In this document: one piece after another, positions 18,045 to 25,859 of the stretch
Layout: each line of letters opens with the position of its first letter
How positions within the stretch are numbered: the first letter of the stretch is position 1
Origin: Paenibacillus radicis (ex Xue et al. 2023)
GTDB lineage: Bacteria; Bacillota; Bacilli; Paenibacillales; NBRC-103111
Direction of reading: 5' to 3'
Length of the DNA: 64,000 nucleotides
Assembly: GCF_024722015.1 (NCBI RefSeq)
Contig: NZ_JANQBD010000001.1
Location: 124,001-188,000 of the forward strand
The notes under the pieces: generated by a model
Told to the model about the DNA's origin: nothing
The model's database searches: none
What the model saw: the letters and a program-made list of their open reading frames with translations, nothing else
Translations under genes and position numbers: made by a program

Positions 18045-18290
18045 AAAAACGCAAAAAAGCCCATTCGTAAGGGACGAATGCGCTCGTGGTACCACCCAAA
18101 TTCAACTGACCGTCACAGCAAAAAACGGCAGTTCTTCATTTCGATAACGGAATATACCGGAAGTGGATACTCAAATGTTCACCACTGCAGCTGCAAGGGG
18201 GGAGTTATCATCACGTTTCGGGAAACCTCTCAGCCTGCGGGTCTCCTCTCTGGGGCGATGTGAATGTACCTGTATCCTTGGTCATAGCTA
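18045..18290 (-). ncRNA. T-box leader controlling proS
   Basis: The minus-strand leader contains the T-box antiterminator core GGGTGGTACCACG (18085-18097), which pairs with the NCCA end of uncharged tRNA, followed by a terminator hairpin ATTCGTCCCTTACGAAT (about 18062-18079) and a T run. The 5' part holds an AGAGAGGAGACC / GGCTGAGAGGTTTC Stem I region. By the known mechanism, uncharged tRNA-Pro should stabilise antitermination and raise proS transcription. I could not place the proline specifier codon with confidence; the 5' limit is approximate. Confidence 0.92.
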
Positions 18291-18420
18291 ATGTTATTCA
18301 AATGTTTTTAATCACTTTACACTAAAAGCTGCCCAGGTTCAAGTGCAGCCATTAATTTTATCGATTACCTCACCCGACTTACGGTTGCCTTTTTATGCTG
18401 CTGAAAATTCATTCCTTAAC

Positions 18421-20304
18421 TCAAGCCACTTTACGCCGCTTCCCTGTTCCTCTGCTTCGCCTAGAAACCCGCTTGCCCCTTATGCCGCCAGTCCGTTTAC
18501 CCTTGCGATGCATCTTCCTGACCTTGCCCTTACGGCTGGTTGGCCGCTTTCTGCACACCGTTGATCTGCGCCGCTTACATTTGGGCACACATCGGCATTT
18601 CCTCCGCCTTCGTGCGGCAACGCATCTACTGCCCAGCCTCCCCCGCAGCAGCTTCCTTTTCTTCTTAATTGGCCGCTTTGGATGTATGTCTTTGTGCAGC
18701 TGTCGAAGCGGTTCACCGATATCAAGCATCCTCAGCTCAGCATCAGGAACCCTAACGATTCTATCTGGGTCGAGGCCACGCTGTCTCATAGCAGCCATAG
18801 AGGAAAAGGGGCATCGTTGTTCACCAACAAGCAAATACACAGTTGGCCCCCTTCCTTTGACCATCATGATGGAGGGGCGATGCTCGTGAAAAGGCAGCTC
18901 CGTTGAGATTGACTTGCCTGTAGGGAAGCGATGCAGTACCGCATCTGAAACCAAATTGACATCCGACCAGCGATATTTGTAAAAGCTGAATGCCCTTTTG
19001 GAAGCAAACGGCCTTTTCATCCCATTTTCAAGTAAAAATACAGTAGATGTAGCTTTACCTTTATAAACGGCATTCATTAGCAATGGCGGCAGCATGCGGC
19101 TCTTGTTGTCTTCTGCGGCAGCCGAAATTTTCTCTTTCATCTGAGTAAGCAAGCGCTGCAAACGAGAGCGATGAGTTTCAAGGCCAAATACAGCTTCCGC
19201 TGCTGGCAGGTGGTTGTTAAACGCCTTTATCCTGTGATTGTCGTCTTGCAGCCACTCTTTAACTTTTGCAATTAATTGAGCTGTATCTCCTTTTTCTACA
19301 AGCCAAGCCGCATTGCCGGTCGAGCGTAATATTTCCTCAAGCCCTCCGGAGCGGTAGGCGATCACACCTTTGCCAAATACAAGCCCTTCAAGCGCCGTCA
19401 TCCCAAATCCCTCATCAACAAGACTAGGAATGACAACGAGGTCCATCGCCGCGTAAACCCGCTCAATTCGCGATTGGAAATGGGCGCGGTGAAACCGGTA
19501 AGCATGACCCGACTGGTCAATTAAACGTTGACAGTGCGTCGAGTAATAAGAGTCAGTAGAATTCCCCACGATTAAGAAATGAGCGTCCGCTACAGTATCA
19601 CATATGGATAACGCCATCTGAACGAAATGATCTATCCCTTTCTCCGGACGCAAGCTCGATGAAATATAACCGATGACCCGGCTGCCTTCTTCAATATGCA
19701 TATCACTGCGCATGCTCTCCCGATAGATTGGCCATGCTTCCGGCTCGAGATGCTCCATATGCCAGGTCGGCGGGACCAGACGGAGCTTCTTATCGAGACC
19801 TGCCTTCCGAAAAGGACGAAGCGATGCGTCAGACATGCCGATAATCCAATCCGAATAGCGGTTAATCAGTTCAAGCGAAAGAAGGGTGTGGGTGTGTTGG
19901 GCTATTTTTTCTGCGATGCACCATACAACCGGTATCCCTAAGGTTTTGGCTGCAATGGCGGGCATAGGATTGACACAGCTATTGACGAGAACAATATCCG
20001 GCTGATGGGCATGAAGCAGATTTATAACTCCGCCATGCTCGTGGTTTTTAATTTTCCGCTCCATCTGGGTCGATAAATCAGCCTCGGGATCATGCATAGA
20101 CCACACTAACGGTATGTCGTGTATTAGGGTTCGAATGCCTCTTTGTGCCGCTTCTGTCAGCAGAATCCCACGCTGTGGCACGACAAGCGTGCAATCAAAA
20201 TGCTCACTTGCCTCAATGGCCAGCGTCAATACATATTTCTCAGCTCCTGTAAGGAAGCTGCTGCCGCAAACATGAGAAAACAGCATCAGTGTAGGTTTGC
20301 TCAT
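18421..20304 (-). CDS. Family 4 glycosyltransferase with surface-type repeats and a highly basic Cys-containing tail
   Basis: 627 residues from the ATG at 20302-20304 (MSKPTLMLFSHVCG) preceded by AGGCGGT; an upstream in-frame ATG at 20361 would add 19 residues. Residues 1-380 form a GT-B glycosyltransferase (GT4): VIGYISSSLRPEKGIDHFVQ and the donor-site EGFGMTALEGLVFGKGVIA (E-x7-E). Then come two copies of a short module (TVFLLENGMKRPFASKRAF; TVYLLVGEQRCPFSSMAAM) known from wall-associated proteins. The last ~80 residues are almost entirely Arg/Lys with five Cys (SRCVAARRRRKCRCVPKCKR...). The tail is unusual for a GT4 and may bind polyanions or anchor it in a coat. No membrane helix. Likely a spore or cell surface enzyme. 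Confidence 0.85.
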   Translation of the reverse strand: MSKPTLMLFSHVCGSSFLTGAEKYVLTLAIEASEHFDCTLVVPQRGILLTEAAQRGIRTLIHDIPLVWSMHDPEADLSTQMERKIKNHEHGGVINLLHAHQPDIVLVNSCVNPMPAIAAKTLGIPVVWCIAEKIAQHTHTLLSLELINRYSDWIIGMSDASLRPFRKAGLDKKLRLVPPTWHMEHLEPEAWPIYRESMRSDMHIEEGSRVIGYISSSLRPEKGIDHFVQMALSICDTVADAHFLIVGNSTDSYYSTHCQRLIDQSGHAYRFHRAHFQSRIERVYAAMDLVVIPSLVDEGFGMTALEGLVFGKGVIAYRSGGLEEILRSTGNAAWLVEKGDTAQLIAKVKEWLQDDNHRIKAFNNHLPAAEAVFGLETHRSRLQRLLTQMKEKISAAAEDNKSRMLPPLLMNAVYKGKATSTVFLLENGMKRPFASKRAFSFYKYRWSDVNLVSDAVLHRFPTGKSISTELPFHEHRPSIMMVKGRGPTVYLLVGEQRCPFSSMAAMRQRGLDPDRIVRVPDAELRMLDIGEPLRQLHKDIHPKRPIKKKRKLLRGRLGSRCVAARRRRKCRCVPKCKRRRSTVCRKRPTSRKGKVRKMHRKGKRTGGIRGKRVSRRSRGTGKRRKVA

Positions 20305-20423
20305 CACTTTACCGCCTGCCTCTATAAGTAGATTGGCGGATTCACCTCCTAGTAGTAACAATATATGTAGGTAGACAACTATACCGACACGACATTTACC
20401 CCCTGATCATTCGTACAATTTAG

Positions 20424-20448
20424 TTAAGAAAAACGCCTTGCGGCGTCC
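20424..20448 (-). terminator. Intrinsic terminator
   Basis: On the minus strand GACGCCGCAAGGCG followed by TTTTTC: a GC-rich stem with a GCAA tetraloop. It lies downstream of the broken zinc-ribbon gene and of the two-component operon. Confidence 0.8.
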
Positions 20449-20454
20449 TTGGTG

Positions 20455-20613
20455 TACAATCTACGTTTGTGCGTTGGGAGGGAATCGGGTATGGGATTCC
20501 GGCCGCTGTTGAAGTCGTGTTCCTTTGAATTTATGTTTTATAGCGGTAGGAACCCGAACTTCAAAGGCGGACGCTATCGCTCCTCCATCCCACACCCGTT
20601 CCCTCTTACGGTT
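20455..20613. repeat. Structured non-coding element next to a gene remnant
   Basis: About 160 bases rich in inverted repeats: GGAATC/GATTCC (20481-20500) and CCTTTGAA (20522-20529) with TTCAAAGG (20560-20567), the latter enclosing a 30-base loop. No coding potential is visible. The density of hairpins suggests a dispersed palindromic element inserted next to the zinc-ribbon remnant; copy number elsewhere cannot be judged here. Confidence 0.35.
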
Positions 20614-20843
20614 CTACTTACTGCCTTCTGCTACCTCTTTCTTTGCTGCTCCTAACCTATCGGTCAGGCGGTATTCATAGCCATGTACCCCTTGGTAGTA
20701 CTCCGGGTACATCTTTCCATCACAGGCTTCGCACCTAAACTGCGGCGGCACCTCAGGATCCCCGTCGTCCATCCTATATCGAAGTCACGAACCACATTAA
20801 GCGGTATTTCTCCCACTTCCATACAAGTCAAACATACATACTT
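20614..20843 (-). pseudogene. Frameshifted small zinc-ribbon protein
   Basis: Two reading frames together give one plausible small protein. The first part reads KYVCLTCMEVGEIPLNVVRD then FDIGW; after a frame change near 20770 it continues DGDPEVPPQFRCEACDGKMY and PEYYQGVHGYEYRLTD, ending at TAG 20614-20616. CxxC pairs in each part make a four-Cys zinc ribbon. Loss of a single base in a TGG-GAC context would explain the frame change. No start codon with an SD is present (the codon before KYV is GTC), so the 5' end is decayed as well. Family not recognised. A sequencing error could mimic the shift. Confidence 0.55.
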
Positions 20844-20907
20844 GACCCCTTGCTTGATCGGCTATCTCTGCTGTATGTGCTTCAATTTATCTTTCTCCAT
20901 TATTCTT

Positions 20908-22353
20908 TCAATTGCTGTCCGTACGATCATCGCCCTTACTGGAATCATAAGGAATCCTGATAAAAAATTGATAGTAATGGTCCGTCCGTTGCAGCCATAT
21001 TTCTCCTCCGTGCAATTGGACAATGCTCTGTGCGATAGATAATCCCAACCCGGAGCCGGACGGCATCATATGTCCATTCCTGGACTCGTCGCCCTTATAG
21101 AAACGCTCGAATAAACGTTCTTCCTGTTCTTTCGTAATACCCGTACCTTCATTGGCCACACTTAGTACAACCCCCGATACGTCCTTGTGAAGATCAACGC
21201 GGATAACGCCAGGTTTTACACTGAATTTGAGTGCGTTCATCAGCAGATTATCAACGGCCCTGACGAATGTCCTCGCATCCACATGCAGCATGATTTTTTG
21301 TTCGGGAAGATCACTTTCAATATGAATGTCATAGGATTCGGCAAGTGGACTAAATTCGATAATCATTTGTTTTAACATACTTACCATATCGACCGGCTGC
21401 TTTTCCAGAAACACTTGCTTGCTTGTCAGGCGGGTATATTCAAATAAATCATCAATTAACTTCTTTAACTGATTGGATTTGTTAAGAGCGCTTTGCACAT
21501 AAGGACTGGTAGAATCGTCCTTGCGAATGTTCGCTTGGAGCAGCATTAGATAACCGATAATACTAGTCAATGGAGTTCTTAGATCATGAGAAATATTAGT
21601 TATAAGCTCAATCTTGGTTTTCTCCGCCAGCCTTTCCTTCTCCATCTTCTCTTCAAGCTGCCCTGCCATTTCATTGATGTTTCTGGTTAACGTCCCTAAC
21701 TCATCCCCGCTATTCACAGGCAGACGAACGGAAAGCTTGCCTTGGGCTATTTTCTCTACACCGTTGTTCAGCAGCTGAAATTGCTTCATTTTTCTTGCGG
21801 TGAATAAGTAAAAGGTAAGCGTAAACAATCCGAAAAAAAGAATCAAATTCAAAATTTTAGAATCCTCATAAGTGTATCCCGTCTCCGCTTCCAACGGCCC
21901 TGAAACGACTAGAAACAGCTTCTGACCGTTGTATTTCACAGGCATGATAGACGTATACAGGCTTCCCGGTTCAGGGTTTGCGCTGATTTCCTTTTGCTCA
22001 TAAAATATTTGAAATAAATCGATTCTGCTTTTCTGTATCCCATCCGAATGAAATACAACCGTACCGTCCAGTTCCGTCAAATACAGGCTTAACCGGTCCT
22101 GCTCGCTATGCTTATTTAACAGAGCCGTCACTTGGCTCGGATCATGAGTAATTTTCAACTCTGTTTCTATGAGAGCCCGCTTTCCGTTTATCAAATTTTT
22201 GCCAGATTCATAATGGGTATAAGACACTTTTCTAAAGTCCCGCGTCACAAAATCTATACCTGATTGAAGTAGGCCTGTCATAATAATGCAGGATAAAAAG
22301 GTAACTAATATTTTAATGCGAAGGGAATGCTGCCATATTTTGAATTTATTCAA
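20908..22353 (-). CDS. Sensor histidine kinase (HAMP, HisKA, HATPase_c)
   Basis: 481 residues, TTG start overlapping the response-regulator stop by eight bases. Membrane helices at about 15-33 and 168-188 flank a ~130-residue extracellular sensor; HAMP about 190-240; phospho-acceptor His in NISHDLRTPLTSIIGYLM; ATP-binding N box NLLMNALKFS and G boxes GTGIT, GSGLGLSIAQSIV. All catalytic elements are intact. It should phosphorylate the OmpR-type regulator encoded just upstream. The operon also holds a methyltransferase and a DedA fragment, suggesting envelope or membrane-lipid sensing (inference). Confidence 0.92.
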   Translation of the reverse strand: MNKFKIWQHSLRIKILVTFLSCIIMTGLLQSGIDFVTRDFRKVSYTHYESGKNLINGKRALIETELKITHDPSQVTALLNKHSEQDRLSLYLTELDGTVVFHSDGIQKSRIDLFQIFYEQKEISANPEPGSLYTSIMPVKYNGQKLFLVVSGPLEAETGYTYEDSKILNLILFFGLFTLTFYLFTARKMKQFQLLNNGVEKIAQGKLSVRLPVNSGDELGTLTRNINEMAGQLEEKMEKERLAEKTKIELITNISHDLRTPLTSIIGYLMLLQANIRKDDSTSPYVQSALNKSNQLKKLIDDLFEYTRLTSKQVFLEKQPVDMVSMLKQMIIEFSPLAESYDIHIESDLPEQKIMLHVDARTFVRAVDNLLMNALKFSVKPGVIRVDLHKDVSGVVLSVANEGTGITKEQEERLFERFYKGDESRNGHMMPSGSGLGLSIAQSIVQLHGGEIWLQRTDHYYQFFIRIPYDSSKGDDRTDSN

Positions 22354-23029
22354 TCTTGTAACCTACTCCCCAAACCGTTTTTATATATTTAGGCTCGCGG
22401 GGATTATCCTTTAGCTTTTCACGAAGATTGCGCACATGTACCATCACCGTATTATCGGATTGCATGATGGGGTCCTTCCAAATGGATTCATATATTTTCT
22501 CGACGCTAAAAACTTGCCCCCGGTAGGTTGCAAGCAGCTCTAAAATCCCAAACTCTATAGGTGTTAAGCTAATCTCTTTACCACAATGCGTAACTTGATG
22601 GCGGGATATGTGTATGACTAAATCGTCAATGACAATTTCTTTTTCTTTATCAGGAACGGCTGTCATTTTGCTTCTGCGAAATTGTGATTTTACGCGGGCA
22701 ACCAGCTCCAATGGATTAAACGGCTTGGACAAGTAGTCGTCAGCCCCGGTCGTTAATCCTAATATTTTATCCATATCCTCACTTTTTGCAGAAAGCATAA
22801 TAATCGGAATGTCCAGACCTTCTCTAATTTTAAGACAGGTCTGAATACCATCAAGTCCGGGCATCATTACGTCAAGAATAACCAGATCTATAGGCTCCTT
22901 TTGCAAAATCTCAAGCCCTCGGACTCCATCCTCCGCCTCAAGTACTTGAAGCCCGTCATTTTTCAGAAAAATATGAATGATATCCCTGATTTCCGGCTCA
23001 TCATCAATGACTAGCACAACCTTGCTCAA
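22346..23029 (-). CDS. OmpR/PhoB-family response regulator
   Basis: 227 residues with TTG start, GAAGGTG eight bases upstream. Receiver domain: acidic pair DDE (9-11), phospho-acceptor Asp in LVILDVMMPG, conserved Thr/Ser region IIMLSAKS and Lys in YLSKPF. Winged-helix DNA-binding domain from ~130 with LTPIEFGILELLATYRGQVF and VMVHVRNLREKLKDNPREPK, ending KTVWGVGYKIE. It is the partner of the kinase that follows. Confidence 0.94.
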   Translation of the reverse strand: MSKVVLVIDDEPEIRDIIHIFLKNDGLQVLEAEDGVRGLEILQKEPIDLVILDVMMPGLDGIQTCLKIREGLDIPIIMLSAKSEDMDKILGLTTGADDYLSKPFNPLELVARVKSQFRRSKMTAVPDKEKEIVIDDLVIHISRHQVTHCGKEISLTPIEFGILELLATYRGQVFSVEKIYESIWKDPIMQSDNTVMVHVRNLREKLKDNPREPKYIKTVWGVGYKIE

Positions 23030-23070
23030 TCCGTATACACCTTCTTTTTTGGCATATTTTTAATCAACAC

Positions 23071-23349
23071 TCAACAACCAGAACTTATATTCGGATGCAA
23101 CCTCTCCAGAACAGGAGGCCCCATGATCCTACCCAAAACATAACCTAAGGATAAGCCGGACACAACACCTAAATACGTAACAATAAACGCTGGAACTGGG
23201 TGGAGGAGCTGAAAAGACCCGACCATACCGCCTGCCATTACAACAACCTCATCGGGTATAGGCATCCCAACGATCCCTAGCCACAGAGCAAAAAACAGAG
23301 CAAAATAGCCGAAATGCTGAATATACTCTATCAGATGGTTAATAGACAT
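23071..23349 (-). pseudogene. DedA-family membrane protein, C-terminally truncated
   Basis: 92 residues matching the first half of DedA/SNARE-associated proteins: YFALFFALWLGIVGMPIPDE (with the acidic residue used in transport) and YVLGRIMGPPVLERL, then LHPNISSGC and stop. Full members have about 200 residues with a second half carrying the conserved Arg-rich helix. Nothing resembling that half follows in the 41 bases before the response regulator. It is therefore probably a non-functional remnant, although a short derived protein cannot be excluded. DedA proteins flip polyprenyl-phosphate or phospholipids. Confidence 0.7.
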
Positions 23350-23433
23350 TGGAGACCCCTCCCAAAATTTTCATTAAAAAGCTAGACCCGTATGCTTCTG
23401 ATGAATTGGGCTTGGGCAAAGCTTCGCTTGGCA

Positions 23434-24024
23434 TTAGCTGTGCTTCACAAATGTAGTTTTTAACCTGCACACATATACAAAAGCAGAAGGCACATTCCAT
23501 GGAACCAGATAGATCCTCATGTGAGCAAACTCCTCTTGAAGCATCTTTTTCATTTGCAGAGAATATTGAAACGTTACGAAAACCCCATCTTCGTGCAAGG
23601 TTTCTTTGATTTGGCTAATAATTTGGCTTCGATCCGATTGTGTGAAGTTGGCAAATGGCAGGCCAGAAATAATACAGTCTACCTTGTCTATCCCTAAATC
23701 CGATAGATTCTTCTTAAGCTCCACAGCATTTTTGCAAAAATTAAATTCACTATATTGACTTTGAAGCTGGCCGCGCATTTCATCATCCTTTTCAAATATG
23801 ACAACCTTACAATCCGGTCGCTTGCTTGCATGAATTGCTTCGGTAAAAACTCCGGTACCCGCACCCAACTCCACTAAGCTATTAATTTCACCCCACCTGA
23901 CAGGCTCCAGCATTTTTTGGGTAAGACTTGTAGAGCTGGGAATGATGCTTCCTATATCACGTGGATTCTGAAAAAATTTCTTTAAAAAAAGCCATCTGTC
24001 CAAGCCGATTGATTTCTCTATCAT
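23434..24024 (-). CDS. SAM-dependent methyltransferase (phospholipid N-methyltransferase/rRNA dimethylase-like)
   Basis: Start taken at ATG 24022-24024 (MIEKSIGLDRW), with AAGGGA 12 bases upstream; the ATG four codons earlier overlaps the SD. 196 residues: class I Rossmann methyltransferase with motif I LVELGAGTGVFTEAI, acidic end of strand 2 VVIFEKDDEM and the ISGLPFANF (NPP[Y/F]-like) motif shared by KsgA/Erm and PmtA-type enzymes. The N-terminal FLKKFFQNPRDIGSIIPSS is typical of Firmicute PmtA-like proteins, which methylate lipids or small molecules. It leads an operon with the DedA fragment and the two-component pair. Substrate unproven. Confidence 0.8.
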   Translation of the reverse strand: MIEKSIGLDRWLFLKKFFQNPRDIGSIIPSSTSLTQKMLEPVRWGEINSLVELGAGTGVFTEAIHASKRPDCKVVIFEKDDEMRGQLQSQYSEFNFCKNAVELKKNLSDLGIDKVDCIISGLPFANFTQSDRSQIISQIKETLHEDGVFVTFQYSLQMKKMLQEEFAHMRIYLVPWNVPSAFVYVCRLKTTFVKHS

Positions 24025-24151
24025 ATTAAGCAGCATCCCTTAGTCACTCCCTCATATCTTCCTTCGATAGTCACTATGTTATCCTAAATATCTAAGGATT
24101 TAAGGGGGAAAGTTCTTAAGAATTTCTAAAGATGTGCTGAAATTAAAATAA

Positions 24152-24172
24152 GGGGTAAGCTTCGCTCACCCC
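24152..24172 (-). terminator. Terminator of the rhamnose/CgeB operon
   Basis: On the minus strand GGGGTGAGC-GAA-GCTTACCCC forms a nine-pair stem followed by TTATTTTAATTT. It ends the long transcript that begins at rfbA. Confidence 0.8.
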
Positions 24173-24240
24173 AACACATTTAAAAAAGACCCATGTTAGC
24201 TGATAGCTAAGCGGATCTTAATAGCGTTCGACTCTTTCTC

Positions 24241-24531
24241 CTATGGGCCTTCCTGAAGTCCCTTTGCAAATCCTGCACTGAAGCCTTCGTTGTACGCTTG
24301 ATCAAACGCCTTATTATAGGCCATCGTGAAGCCTTGCCCTTTTACGCCTCTGCTTCGCGGCAGACCGCCAGCACGTCTTCTTCTCCGCCGCTGCAATAAC
24401 AAACCTTTTCTTGCAGCCTTGCCTACGCGTTTGCGCCGGGAAAGCGGACGAAGCCGCGATCCCGGTATCTTTTTACGCCTACCTGCCTTTGCCACCGGCC
24501 GCATCTTCCGGATCCTTTTAAGTCGGGCCAT
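24241..24531 (-). CDS. Arg-rich small protein with G-aromatic repeat tail (96 aa)
   Basis: Not a known family to me. The first ~60 residues are strongly basic (MARLKRIRKMRPVAKAGRRK, LLLQRRRRRRAGG); the last 30 are a regular pattern, FTMAYNKAFDQAYNEGFSAG then FAKGLQEG, with an aromatic every four residues and Gly increasing toward the end. The same pair of elements (basic stretch plus G-aromatic-x-x-G) occurs as an N-terminal extension on the CgeB-like proteins of this operon and on the glycosyltransferase at 14.2-15.3 kb. SD GGAGG directly follows the stop of a small upstream reading frame. Last gene of the operon. A structural, polyanion-binding or targeting role is inferred. Confidence 0.75.
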   Translation of the reverse strand: MARLKRIRKMRPVAKAGRRKKIPGSRLRPLSRRKRVGKAARKGLLLQRRRRRRAGGLPRSRGVKGQGFTMAYNKAFDQAYNEGFSAGFAKGLQEGP

Positions 24532-24543
24532 CCCCGAGCCTCC

Positions 24544-24675
24544 TCACTGCTTTCCAAGGGAAAGCTGCTTGTATAAATAAACAGAGTCAGCCTTGATTGC
24601 TTCAAGGGCCAACCCTTGTTTATCCGCTAGCATCCCTATAGAATATGCGGCAAGCAGGGCAGGTGCACAGGGCAT
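24544..24675 (-). CDS. Possible small protein (43 aa) between cgeB-like and Arg-rich genes
   Basis: ATG at 24673-24675, stop TGA at 24544-24546; the protein reads MPCAPALLAAYSIGMLADKQ then GLALEAIKADSVYLYKQLSL and GKQ. It fills the only sizeable gap in the operon, begins nine bases after the CgeB-like stop and ends immediately before the SD of the next gene, as expected for coupled translation. The SD for its own start is poor (ATGGG), and an internal ATG at 24632-24634 could be used instead. Family unknown. Confidence 0.45.
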   Translation of the reverse strand: MPCAPALLAAYSIGMLADKQGLALEAIKADSVYLYKQLSLGKQ

Positions 24676-24684
24676 ATACCCATT

Positions 24685-25815
24685 TTATCCAAACACAATC
24701 CTTAGCATTTGAGCGACACGATGTGCATACGTATGCTCCTCCATCGTTCTCTTCAGTGCATTAAGAGCAATCTCCCGACGCTCATCTTCATGGCGCAAAT
24801 AGTGCTCAATCTTATGCTTAAGCTCTTCGGCAGAGCTATAAGTAACAATATCGACACCTGGCGTGTAGAAACGTGCTAAGTCGCTGCGTACATCAGTCAG
24901 CTGCAAAGTACCGCAGGCCGCTATTTCAAACGTACGAGGATTGGGCGATACGGCGCCGACCAAGCGGCTATTGTAGTTAAAGGTTGCATCATCCGTTGCA
25001 CGATGAAGATTTATTACAATTTTCGTACCATTATAGTAGCAGGCGGTTTCCTCCGCCCCCATCCACTTGTTCAAATCTATATGGGGAGTCAGCATATTGT
25101 AATGGCTTAGTCTATCCCACCAGATACCCGAAATGTAAGTGTTTTTCGTTGCCAAATAAGGGGCTATTTGATCGAATATCGAAACCCGGTTCCAATAGGC
25201 TGAACCAATGAAGCTCACATCTTTGCGATAATGTATCGGGATTAACTTGGGACGAAACAACGATAAGTTCGCTCCGAAGGGTAAGTAATGCACCTGAGAG
25301 CAGCCATTCTTCTGGTATAGAGACACACACTCCAATTCAAGCGTATATACGTAATCGTAATGGGAAGCAAGATTGACTGTCATATCCGTATAATAAGGAT
25401 CATCTGTAAACCAAATGGCGGTTCGGATGCCTTCGGCACGAATGAGATCAATCTGTTCAACCGGCAGGTTCAAGCCTTCCAGAACAAGCACATAGTCAGG
25501 ACGCAGCTGCTTGGCTGCACTTACGAAATCCTGAGTCGGCGTTAAGATAACAAGCTCCCGAACCAAGCCTTGGAAGGCTTCTATGATGGATTGATCGAGG
25601 GGCGAGTAAGGGAAACCTTTACCGGAAGTAATATACAGAACCCGCACATTCCACCATCCCAAAGGAGATGGTGCTGAATCTCGCATTATTGCCTCGCACC
25701 GTCCGTGGTGGTATCCGTAGCCGCTGCCCAATTTGTATCCATCCGTCCAACCTTTGCTCCATTTACGGGGCTGTTGTCTAACACGTGCGCGGCTGCGCGC
25801 AGTTTTCTTAATCAT
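24685..25815 (-). CDS. CgeB-like spore maturation glycosyltransferase
   Basis: 376 residues. N-terminal ~45: basic (KKTARSRARVRQQPRKWSKG) then WTDGYKLGSGYGYHHGRCEA, a G-aromatic repeat. The remainder is a CgeB/Glyco_trans_1_2 type enzyme: VLYITSGKGFPYSPLDQSII, DYVLVLEGLNLP, WFTDDPYYTD, VSFIGSAYWNRVSIFDQIAP, INLHRATDD and the donor-site region SPNPRTFEIAACGTLQLTDV. CgeB of Bacillus subtilis acts late in sporulation on the spore surface. SD AGGAGG six bases before the ATG. It is a paralogue of the next gene upstream (shared CEA, WFADDPY/WFTDDPY, FIG, INLHR). Confidence 0.85.
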   Translation of the reverse strand: MIKKTARSRARVRQQPRKWSKGWTDGYKLGSGYGYHHGRCEAIMRDSAPSPLGWWNVRVLYITSGKGFPYSPLDQSIIEAFQGLVRELVILTPTQDFVSAAKQLRPDYVLVLEGLNLPVEQIDLIRAEGIRTAIWFTDDPYYTDMTVNLASHYDYVYTLELECVSLYQKNGCSQVHYLPFGANLSLFRPKLIPIHYRKDVSFIGSAYWNRVSIFDQIAPYLATKNTYISGIWWDRLSHYNMLTPHIDLNKWMGAEETACYYNGTKIVINLHRATDDATFNYNSRLVGAVSPNPRTFEIAACGTLQLTDVRSDLARFYTPGVDIVTYSSAEELKHKIEHYLRHEDERREIALNALKRTMEEHTYAHRVAQMLRIVFG

Positions 25816-25859
25816 GCTGCTCCTCCTATTCTAGTTCATTGATAACAACATCATCCGGC

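Noticed and set aside
18320..18334. 15-base sequence CACTAAAAGCTGCCC shared with 62911-62925 as a possible transposon end
   Set aside because: Too short, no inverted partner or target duplication at either site; may be coincidence.
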